Assembly: GCA_947172415.1 (NCBI GenBank)
Contig: OX359199.1
Location: 7,145,884-7,209,883 of the forward strand
Direction: 5' to 3'
DNA from: Chondrosia reniformis
Lineage: Eukaryota > Porifera > Demospongiae > Chondrillida > Chondrillidae
Length of the DNA stretch: 64,000 nucleotides
How positions within the stretch are numbered: position 1 is the stretch's first letter; the number at the start of each line of letters is the position of its first letter. The notes beneath the pieces are model-generated. The model did not search any database, was not told the origin of the DNA, and worked only from the letters and a program-made list of their open reading frames with translations. Positions 11,426 through 22,759 of the stretch are shown piece by piece. The position numbers and the translations under genes were made by a program.

Positions 11426-14400
11426 ATGGCGACTAACAAGGATTTATCACTAACGCTTCGACTACTTACGGTACTGGTAGCCCTATTATCTACAGTGACC
11501 AAAGCGACTGGACCGCTAACGACCGACGTTACATTAGTGAGAGGCAGATCAGTGGACGTGTCTTTGTACTTGTATCGTCATATTTCAGGAAATAGATTAC
11601 CCGTCCTACCTTCTTGTCGAATAGAGGTTATTGGCAACAATTCTTTCAGATGCGGCTCGGTAAAGCCAGAAATTATCAATTGTATGCGAATATCGAACAT
11701 TACTGAGGTAGCTGATAAAATTAAATACCAGCATTATGGTTGCTTCTCCGACAGAGAAATTTTGGAATTTCGTATCTTCAATGCTACCAGAATTGGTGTG
11801 ATTAGTTATCTAAAACTGACCGTAAATATTGTTCCCGGTACAGATTTGTACCAGAACGTTTTGGACGGAATAGGGATAGAGGCTAGAAATAGCAGCCAAC
11901 AGTCTGGTAGTCCGCGGTTCTACCAGCTGGTAACTAAATTTTCAAAAGAATACCCTTGCTACTACGCCGTGACAACACATCCCGATATATTCTCTATTCC
12001 TCGATTTGGGTATCTATCAGGACCAACGAATGTCAAGTACCCTTGCGGCTATACTCCTTCCTCTCCAGTTGAATACAGATTCTTAACACGATCGAACGAT
12101 ACACTTGGACCAATTACAGAGTTCGTTTTTGTGACTTTGTGGAGTTTTGGGGACGACAGTGATCCAATTTACGGTATTATAAAGATATCCTTTGCAGACA
12201 CCACAGACAATGGCGCTGCAACTTCACACTCTCCTCCGGAAGAGCCGCTACTGTTAACTGTTAACCCAACGCACACGGGATATACATCCCTGAGAACTGA
12301 GCAACTCTTTCCAGAGTCTTCGCAGAAGAGGAAGAACGCATTCAAGTTTATCACAACTAATAACCGATGTGGTTCAATAGTAACTTCAAGGTTCCCTCTC
12401 TCTGAGAATGTTTCTTTCTTCTCCATGGATGACTTGAATTTGGAGAATGTAGTATTTCAGCCACCCTCAGTGTTCTGTGAAACTGCAGCTGTATATCGTA
12501 TAGACATGTTTTCTCTAGTCGGTAGTCCCTTAGGAAGTGTACATCTGGAGATTACATTGGCAAGACCTTCAATAGTACCTGTATCCTTTCTGTATCTGAA
12601 ATCTGACAGAAAGGCCAACTTAACACTGCTCTTCAGAAATATATCGCAACATTTTGGGAATGTGTGTGCAGGCAGCATAACCAGACCACCAAGGTACGGG
12701 AGACTATTGGGTAATACCAAAAACCTGTCACAAATTACTGTTTCCAAACTTCTCTATTCTCCACCAAAAGCATTTACATATAGTTATGCTGGTGTAAGTG
12801 ATAGCTTGACTTGGAGACTTCAATGTCAACGGGGCAAAAGGCACAACTATACGACCCTAATACAAGTATTGCCATATCCACCAAAGGTTTCCTGTGTGGC
12901 TATATATGTGGACGAATCTGTCAGTGTTCCCTGTTACCAAGGCTACGCCACTCAGCTTGGTACAAAGTATCTGGATATCATTTTTCCTGACACCTCAAAC
13001 TACAATGTGAGATACGGTCTGAGTGTAGGATCACCAGGCAGTGTATTTCTTGTTACCAATCCAAAAAACTCATGGCAAATGTTTGAATCACTGAAGAGCT
13101 TTAATCGAACAGTACTTCCATTACAAATTGATTTCACTCAGGATGATTGGATAGCAGGTCGTGTCTGGTTAGCATGCAAAAATGACATGAATACTCCATC
13201 CTCGTTCACTATTACTATTACTTACACTACTTCTACCTGTTCGGGCTTTTCTTTTTTAAATGTGAATGTGTTAGATGCTATCTCTTACACACTCTCAACC
13301 GAGTTGTCACTCCATTCATCTCTCACACTAACTAATAATGGCCTGAAGTTTCCATCATTACAGTCTAAGAAAGAATCAAAGATACACAGAATATATGGGC
13401 ATTCTTTGTCAGTGTCAAGCACATTGCCTCCTTCATCTGTAGTGTTTAGAATTCTTCAACAACCCCTCGGTAAAATTTGCTTAAATTCCAGCTTTGGATC
13501 ATGTGATGTGTCAATTTATGAGTTTACCCAGAGTGACATTGATGAACTAAATTTGTACTACATCAGGCCAAGTAATAATTTTTCTCAAAGTGATGCTTTC
13601 AAGTTTTCCCTAGTAAACCACAGTGTAGTTGACTGGTTTGTTATTACTCCAACCAACAGACAATATCTCTGCCAGTCAGACGCCAGACAGTCCTATGTAG
13701 CTGTGTTGCCAGGGGATACGGTTCCCATTCAGCTTGATTATTTCCGCTTTCCCTTTCAGCTTACTGACAGTGAGACATTTGAAGTTGTTAAAGGTCCTTC
13801 CCAAGGGGGTATTTCCCTCAACTCCTTTACTGTGTCTGACATTAGGAATAATCTTGTTACCTACATTGCTAAAAACAGGTCATCAATGCTCACCTCCTGT
13901 ACCGATGGAGTAATAGTTGCTCTAGTGAACAGCAGTGTGTCTCTTGTTGCAGAAGTTATGTTTGGTCTGTTTCAATTCAGCAACCTTTCTGTACAGATAA
14001 AAGATAGAGTGTTCAATAAGGTTCCCACTCAAATTTCTAGTCAAAATATCAAGGTGACAACCTCATGTCCAGATTTGGTGACAATTGAAGTCGTGAGAGC
14101 TCCTGTGAATGGGTGGTTGGAGCTTAATAATGGTCTACCAATTGCAAGAAGTAACTGCAGTGTAGGACTACTGGATATTAATGGGAGCAGGTTAAAATAT
14201 AATACCTCCCACTTGCTAAATGACAGTGTCACATTCAGAGTGACATTTGTAGACTTTGTTAACTACCAAATACCTGCTTACAACAGTGGACCCTTTACAC
14301 TTCATTTGACCTATAGCAAGAACCCTTTACCTGTCTTGACTGTCTCAGAAAATGTTCTTATTAGGAAGCTTCACGGGACCTCGGAATATGGATTTAATTT

Positions 14401-17400
14401 GAATGAAGTTATCATTGGAGCTAAACCTGAAGATTTTTTTTATTTAACTACGGATGATTTTGCAGATATTGCTTTTTTAATTAATGGTTCTACTCTTAAG
14501 ACAGAAAATCCAGCTTACTCTCTACTGACAGAACACCTTTTATTTAACACTACATCGGCTGAAATGTCTGTAAACCATATATACGGCACCCAAATTGATC
14601 ATCATCACGTCAATGTGTTTTGGTCTTTTATTTATTTTGATCAACCTGTAATTGCAGTTCAGGCTAGCAAAGAAATCCAGAAGATTACAATTCCTGTTAA
14701 GTAAGTGCAGTGTATGTTAGTGATTTTACCTGGGTCTCCCTTTTGAAAGCTTGGTCTGTGTGATCATCTTTTTTACTAAGAGAGCATGCTAGAGCCATTT
14801 ATCTAACCATCCTATTTGAGGTCATAACAGTATTTCACAACTCATTTGTGATCCCACTTCAGTTGATATGCCTTCAGTGATTGGTTGACCTTTGTACCTC
14901 AACCTTTGACTCCACAATACTGTCTATGGATAAGGTGGTCAATTGTTCACTACATGAAGGTGACTTGGTGACAGCATTACAGCAGAGATGGCTAGGGTTG
15001 CCATGGTAATCTTAACCTACATTTGTAAGGGTTTGAGGTTTCCTTTTTCTCTGATTTGCTGGTTAGTTACTTTTCCCTTTGAATGTATTCTCTTATTAGA
15101 ATGGGTCCATCCATCTTCACATTTACCCCAATTTGTCACTGTAATGTTATCCACTGTGCCACTCTTACTCACACACCTCTTACTGGTTCAAAACTGCAGT
15201 AGCCACAGTGAATGACATCTACTCATTGCTGACGTATCACATAACCTGATGCATTTCAGTGAATGTGTTGCAAAGACTTTGATCCACTAGTACCTTCTAA
15301 CTCTGCCATGCATGTGGGATGGTATATACATATCTCTTACCCCTAATCACAAGGATTGACATGATTTATCAGATTATTTATAAACACTAGAAATTTGTTT
15401 TGACTATTGTGCCAGTCAATGGGTGCATGTGTTTTACATATTACATTATCACTTCAACCCATAGACTATATACCCAAAATATGGTATAATCTATGCAGTG
15501 ACCTTATGTAGTTCACAAATTGTCAGGTTCCTGTTAGATTAACCCAGTGCTGTTAATGTCATTATTAATGATTAGGATTGTAGCCAAGTGATCCTTTACA
15601 ATCCATTTCATCTAATTAGTTGAGTAAAATACTTCAAATATTGTAGTGTGAAGATTTGCAAATTGGTTTGCTGATTAGAATCTCCCTTGTTTTGCTGCCT
15701 TTTCTCTAATAATGCCGACCTCTATGTACTTTGAGGTACCCCTATTTTCAAAACGAATAAATGATATTGTACAATATTCTATAATTTCTTTCTAGTCGAA
15801 GAGGATCCTTAGAATGGGAGGTTTCAGCAGTAGTTAGAATTGCTAATATTTCTGGAACCATTACTGGTGGGCAGCTCAGCTCGGCTGGTGGAGTAGAAGA
15901 GGCCATGGAAGTAGAAATCATTTTTCTACCATTTGTAAACAACACTGAGATAATTTTAACAATCAATTCAGGGGAAGATAGAAAACTTGGCTTTGGTAGC
16001 ATCAGCCTGCAACTTGAAGGAAAGTACGGAGCCATTCCTTGGCCTGAAATAGCAGCAACAAAAGTCAACATACAAGAATGTAAGTGATCACACTTGTGAA
16101 TGGTCACACTTGTGAGTGGCCACACTTGTGAACGGTCACACTTGTGAACAGTCACACTTGTGAACGGTCACACTTGTGAGTAGTCACACTTGTGAACGGT
16201 CACATCTGTGAGTGGCAACACTTGTGAACGGTCACACTTGTGAGTAGTCACACTTGTGAACGGTCACATCTGTGACTGGCAACACTTGTGAACGGTCACA
16301 CCTGTGAGTGACAACACTTGTGAACGGTCACACTTGTGAACGGTCACATCTGTGAGTGGCAACACTTGTGAATGGTCACACTTGTGAACGGTCACATCTG
16401 TGAGTGGCAACACTTGTGAACGGTCACACCTGTGAGTGGCAACACTTGTGAACGGTCACACCTGTGAGTGGCAACACTCGTGAACATAGGACAGTCCATT
16501 GCCTAGTAGCTCAGTGTTGCATCAAAATCTGCTGCCATTGAGTAATGAAAATGTATGCTATGTTTGTATACATGTAAACCCTGACTATATCTAGTCATCC
16601 ATGTCTGTTTCCTATACCTGTATATAATGTGTCTATTCATGTTTCCCTGCAGACAGCTGGTAACCGAGTATTGTTACTAACACTCTTAATAGACATTAAA
16701 AGCTGATTATGATCTATTAGCATCAGCTTACACCCTGTCCCTCCACATTGACTCTTGTTGGTGCCTACAAAAGGGGGGGGGGTACTTCAAATCTTTTGAG
16801 TAATATAACCACTTAGTCATTTTGTGCGCATGTGTGGATTTTCCTTTTGAAGTTGTGGGTATGATTTTAGTCATCAAATTATTCATCACAGTTTTTGATA
16901 TGGCACAGTCTGTCCTATGTAATTGTTATTATTATGTACCAATACATTTATGATGCACATTTCGGTGAACAATGTGTTGCATTGTAATCTAGCAATGTAT
17001 ACTGTATGTACATTTAGTATATTTCTATCTTTTTTTCTGTGCAGTTAGTGTAATTGGATTTGCAGTAAATGACAGTCAGGATGGGAGGAGAAAGTTTCTA
17101 AACTGTGACCTTGGAATAAAAGTTCCTAGAGGAGTTACACATAGTCTGAAATTGAGGAGAATTGGGAATTTGAATGAAGCTGTCAGTGTTAACTGCTATA
17201 TCGACAACCTTTTTGAAGATGCTTACTACACTACTAAAGAGTATACTGTCAACTTCCCACCAGGCTCCGCTGCAGCCACTTGTGATGTCAAGGTTGCTCC
17301 TAACTTTCAAGAGCACACTGAGTTGATTCAGGTTTATCTTCGTACAACAGGGGGAAATGCTATATTGAATGAATCTGCCGACCATCTTTGTATTTTTGTA

Positions 17401-20400
17401 ATCAATGAAGTCAATAACAGTGAGTAAGATTGACCTGCATCCAGATATACGTACTAAAACTGCCAAATCTAATTGCTTCTCCTTTGAAACAGGATAGCTG
17501 GGAACATAAGTGTTGCTACAAGTACTTGTAACATATCTAGTGTTAAGTCACGTTACCAAACTTACTGTATTACCCGTACAGATGATTTTCACGTATCTTA
17601 ATTTAATGTCTAAAGTTTAAGAGACAAAAGTCTGTGTTATAGAAGTTTCCTTTATTAATAGCTTTCATGAATCCAAATTAAATAAGACCATCAATTGGCC
17701 TTTAAGCATTGGACAGTTTGTTGTAATTTATCTGTCTCTTAGTTAATATTCTGTTACTAAGCTATTAGGACTATATACATGTATAAAATTGCTGTTGCTT
17801 TCTTGAATTTACACTAAATAATGCCCTCAATAGCAATGCTCATTGAATTTAGTTGTATGTACTCAAGATTTTTGGGACTTTTAGAAATAGAAATGTTTGT
17901 GCCCAAACTGGTTACATTTCAGGCTACCTAATTTAATTTGTGTTTTTGGAGGCTTCCTTTTAATATGTGATATAGCGTTCATTAGCGTGTATACTTTTCT
18001 TACATTTTCATTATATAGTAACATTCTTTTTCCCAAAAAATGAGGAAACTGTTGAAGAAAAAAGTGGTGCACATTATTTTGAAATTCGAAGGAATGTTAT
18101 TCGAGATGAGGATTCAACTGTTAGGTATAAAACCATGGTTTTTGCCAATGATACTGGTTTGGAGAACAGAGATTTCATATCAACAAGTGGCAGCCTGCAT
18201 TTCAGTGGACGACAAAGATTTTCATACATAGAGATAGAACTCATTGCTACTGATGATTACTATGGCAACCGGACTTTTCATTTAGCTGTTTATGTTAATA
18301 ATCAAAATATTATTTATCTGTTGATAACTATCACAGATAGAAGAGGTAGGTTTAACATTGTCATACCTTTCACTGCTTATCTAACTCTTTAATACCTCTT
18401 TTTGTTTTAGTTATTAGAATTGGTCTTGAACAGACTGAATTTAAATTCACAGAAGATCAAGGCACTGTGGAAATACCAGTGTTTCGAAGTGGGGATTTAT
18501 CCCTAACAATCAGCCATCTTTCTTGTTACTTTCATTGCTCGTCCACTGCAATATGTGTGAATAAGCAAGTGTCTGCTCAACCTTTTCAGCACAATTCAAA
18601 CAGGACTGTTTGTCCTTTTGAAATAGACGATGATCTTGTCCACCAAGGAATGAAAACTATTAAATTGAATATTGTCTTTGAAAGTAACTCTTCTTCCATT
18701 TCTTGTTTTCAAGTTGGTAAATGTGAAGCCACAATTAATTTGTTTGATCCAGAGGATGGTGAGTTCTAGTACTTGTATGTACGTAAATAGTGTTTCTGGA
18801 CGTTTTGAGAAATTAGCATTTTTCTATATGGAAACACTGTCAGTTCAATCCAATGCATGTCCTGTCTTATATAGTTCCAACAATTGGATTTGCTGATGAG
18901 ACATTGGTTGTTGATGAACCTGTTTACATCAACCCATCTGATGTCAACATAGTCACAATTCAGTTGGTGCGGAGCGGTGATCCTTACATCAGTTTAACAG
19001 TGGGAATTAGAGTGGTTCCAATGGTTAACAATAACAGGCTTGCTGTAGAGAATATAGATTACACTCTTGATGCAAAAAATGTTACGTTTCTGCCAGAGGA
19101 GAACCTTACCAATATCAGTATGACCATTTTGGCAAATCATGATCGTGATACTGATACAGAAGTAGTCTTTGAACTACAGCCTTTGACAACAGGAAACATT
19201 ACCATCAGTCAATCACTGCTAAAAGTTATCATTTCAAATTTTCCTATCACAGGAGCATACTTCCCTGCCCGACCCTACATTGATTCCCAATCCTGTGAAG
19301 GATGTATGGAATTAGATGGGACGTATCCATTCTTCTGTTCTGTGGTAAGTTTAGTATTTCACGTAATCTATTCAATATATGCGCATGGCATTGTGCACAA
19401 GTTTTTTTATGCACTGTTGCATAGTACTACAATTATTCATACAGAATTACATCTTGTTAGCTATTAAATTGTGGTGCTCCCCTAAACAAACTTCTGGTCT
19501 GTTGTTTGCATAAGAGCAGGTGCCAATGTTGCCTGGTATTTGTAAGCCTGGGAATGATCTCATGTTGATAATGATTAGCATATTAGTAGTACTATATAGG
19601 CCTATTAATTAAGCTTTCTTATCTCTCTTACCTTTAATCACAGGCATGTGAAGAGGAACAATTCCAGTCTTTCTGCAGGGAACACAGTGTTAGTGTAAAC
19701 AAGACTATTTATAGATGGCAGGTCAGTATGGACAAAGGAGCAACGTTTCAATACCTGAAACTGGAAACACTACTTCATTCATCTGAAGTACGCAGTTTGG
19801 ATCCTGTTTACGTTACTTCAGGACTGATGTATAGATGTCAAGCTACTGCCGTCAGTTCTGAAGATGTCCCAGGCATCACTCATACCAGCAAACCTGTTAT
19901 GGTAGCCACTGGAAGGTCTTGCTATGCCAAACCACCTTCAATCACTTTTGACATAACCCCAGTTGTCAAGGGCGACAGTTTAACAAATGAGGTATGTACA
20001 GTACAGCAGCAAACTTTTGTATTTTTTGTTTTTTTGAAAATCTGCATCAGTTAAAGTTAAAATGATAAAGGCTGTCAGGATATGTAAATGGCCCTTTATA
20101 AAAAGGGAAAAGTTATTATGAAACTGTATTCTCAACCAAAGTTTTATATGTTGCCCTAGATAATAAATGTCTAGTAAGGTAGTCTATTCTATTCGAATAG
20201 TCCCTATGGCCTCATATGTATGTTAACTGTATCTATAGGAAAGTGGTGATTTATATATTCAGACGTATGTTTTTACCAATCCATAATATGGAGTCATTAC
20301 TTTCATTTCTCTACTGTAGACCATTGTACGTCTTACAATAGAAGTCAGGCATCTCAATAACATGTTTCCCCTTATATCAGCTAAGCCATTACCCAAGGAC

Positions 20401-22320
20401 GCTTTGAAGGCTTTACTTCCTCCAGAAAATGGCCACCACATCTGTTCAAACTTCATTTCATCCAGTGTTCATTCATTTGCAGGCCCACAAACTATTCCTG
20501 TACAACGTAAGCTCTCTGTGGAACAAGTTTATGATAAATATCTTAAAGGTTGCTATTGGGTTTTTGAAAGCTGGCATGTACTCTCAGATTTAGTAGAACA
20601 TTGCGGATACAATGTAGTACCCTCTCATGTCCATGGCAACAGAGAGTTTCATATGACCATACAGTCAACTTATATCAATGAAACAAGCAGTGCTGGAATT
20701 TTGCCAATGAACATTACCAAAGTAGGAACATACCAAGATCAAACTAAGCCTATGTTTTATCTTCAAAAGATTCAGAGAGACGATGCTGAATTTTTCCCAC
20801 TTGCTTTGAATACATTAGAAGTGGACAATGTAGAATATTTGGTGATTTATTTCAAAACTATCATAAAGGACCATTCCTTTGATCAAGAGAAATCGAATGC
20901 AAAAGATGCCCATAATAATACTTTTAACAGTCCTGATCTAGAATTGTTATCAAGTGGATCAGGAGAAGGTTTTCAACTTTGGAAAGCAACAACCAGAAAC
21001 CATATTTGCAACGATTACAACTTTTACATGTATCCTTGTGATATTTCTATTCCAAATTTGGAAAAATGTATACCAAAAGTTGACAAAATAAAGGTATTCC
21101 CTTTGAGAATATTCAGGAATGGTCCTAACTGTCAGGTGGGTGTCAAAGTCATTTTAACTGTACCTCACACTTCCAGAAGAGATGATCATGGAAATGCTCT
21201 ACTTTATAAAGGTGGGTATTGTAGAACTTCATGTTGGAGCACAATAACATTTTGATAGAGTTTGTCAACTTTACAGGTGAGAGTGTGATACTAGAGCTAG
21301 CTGTGGATTCCAGTCAAGTTCTGAATTTTGGCACTACAATGAGCGTAACCAGTGTCACTGTCTGTTCTACCACCAAACAGTGCTTCAGCGAGGTCAGCTG
21401 TAATGGATTATGTGGAAATTACTATGCACAATAGTACAATAAGGATGTGCAAAACTTGTAACGTTTTGTTAATATGCCATGGGATGTACGAAATTATTTA
21501 TTTCTCTTAGGACAAATTGACATCATTTGAACAGTGGAGAAACTCTAGTTATTTGGTTGGGTTATCTTTTTTGACTGATAAATTATCTGAGGTACATATT
21601 TTGTAATGTATGGTTTAATGGACACCATTTTAGGATTCTCTTGCTGCTATATGTATGTAGGGTGTCTGGAATGTTTCACTGCAGCATATGTTTAGTCCTA
21701 TTGGTGAGGATTCATCTCCAACGGACCACTTTGCCAGCCTCAACATTAGTATAAGAGCCTCAATCAATACTCCTAAACCTGCTGGGCGGTTTCCATCTTA
21801 CGAACCCTATCTTATTGGATTTACTGTTATTCTAGCACTTATTGTAGTAGCTGCAGTTACTATAGTAACCATATTCCTTATTCTTCTTGGATGTAAGCGG
21901 TATCACAAGAGATTCCCGCCTGATGCTCCTGAACCCACCAAGTATGTTGAACACACAGTGAGAAGAAGAATTCAAGCTAGAGTTGTCATTACCAAAGTTG
22001 GTAAGACTATCGAAGAACTAGAAATGACATCCACTACTGAGATAAGCACATCCAAGGAGAACGGGAAGGACGACCACCAGCTTCGCTCTGCACTAAACCT
22101 GTGTGGTTACCACTCAGAAGATGGATCTATTGAGGACCCCTTTCCAAACCTACAGCAGCTACACCAACGCAGTGATACAGCCCTTTGCCAGCGTAACTCT
22201 GCCAAGTCTTCTACAAACTCTACTAATGTCTTGGATACTGACACTGCAATTCAAATTCTGGCAATCACAGCTCCTTCACCAGCTGTCAGTCAGCAGCCAA
22301 TCACTTCGACGAGCCTCTGA
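11426..22320 (+). CDS. FRAS1/FREM-like CSPG-repeat, Calx-beta membrane protein
   Basis: Large extracellular matrix-type protein of about 2,400 residues. Exon 1 (11426-14700) starts with a hydrophobic signal peptide and encodes about 1,090 residues of Cys-containing CSPG/NG2-type repeats with many N-glycosylation sites. Later exons: 15796-16079, 17045-17420, 18019-18344, 18411-18759, 18875-19344, 19645-19990, 20319-21210, 21278-21391, 21511-21591 and 21661-22320. Exons 3-6 each begin with a VIGF-type strand and look like Calx-beta domains. The region around 20540-20640 (YWVFESWHVLSDLVEHCG) resembles the FRAS1/FREM2 C-terminal ectodomain. A transmembrane helix (about 21810-21890) is followed by RYHKRFP and a tail of about 140 residues. 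FRAS1 and FREM2 proteins support epithelial-mesenchymal adhesion. CSPG4 is unlikely because it lacks Calx-beta domains. This copy is shorter than vertebrate members (about 3,000-4,000 residues). Confidence 0.82.
14701..15795. other. Intron 1 of the FREM-like gene
   Basis: A 1.1-kb AT-rich intron. Apart from a GTTGCCATGGTAAT near-palindrome at 14997-15010, nothing recognisable. Confidence 0.6.
16084..16490. repeat. Intronic array of TCACA-NN-TGTGA palindromic units
   Basis: About 25 units of 16 bp (GGTCACACTTGTGAAC) mixed with a 32-bp variant (GGTCACATCTGTGAGT plus GGCAACACTTGTGAAC). Each unit contains a short inverted repeat, TCACA and TGTGA separated by two bases. It starts immediately after the donor of exon 2 of the FREM-like gene. 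Confidence 0.93.
16491..17044. other. Remainder of intron 2, FREM-like gene
   Basis: AT-rich intron sequence with a short poly-G tract near 16770. No feature recognised. Confidence 0.5.
17425..18018. other. Intron 3, FREM-like gene
   Basis: AT-rich intron; nothing recognised on either strand. Confidence 0.5.
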
Positions 22321-22679
22321 CAATGCACTTGAAATCAATTAAGTTTTCTTATATTGTTACCTTGACATACGTATGTACATGTATTGACTGTTCACTTCGC
22401 TGTATTGATATATATTTTGTAAAGATTTATCCTAACATCTTTATTTAAATCTGTGTTTTTAATGTATCCTTCCTTATTGTAAGCTTGTGTACCCATTTTT
22501 ATCCCAATAATGAGGTCTCTCTTTATCCATTATGCTTGCCACCATTATGTTTGTATGTATTTTTGTATTGAAATAATTGGTTTGTATAGTTTATTAATTT
22601 TTCTATTAGTAAGCAATTGTAACTGAGATATTACATTAAGCTGAAACACTTTTTCCTCCACTGAATCTTCTATTCCCGT

Positions 22680-22759
22680 TAATTGGATACTAAAGCATCA
22701 CGTGTATGACGTCATAGTCCTCGTGTTAAACCCAAGGTCGTCAAGCTGAGATAGAGAAA
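22680..22759 (+). promoter_or_regulatory. EIF3A promoter region with E-box and CRE-type sites
   Basis: TCACGTG at 22699-22705 (E-box class) and the perfect palindrome TGACGTCA at 22708-22715 (CREB/ATF class) lie 44-61 bp upstream of the EIF3A start codon. No TATA box is visible. Site names follow the consensus only; activity is inferred. Confidence 0.5.
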
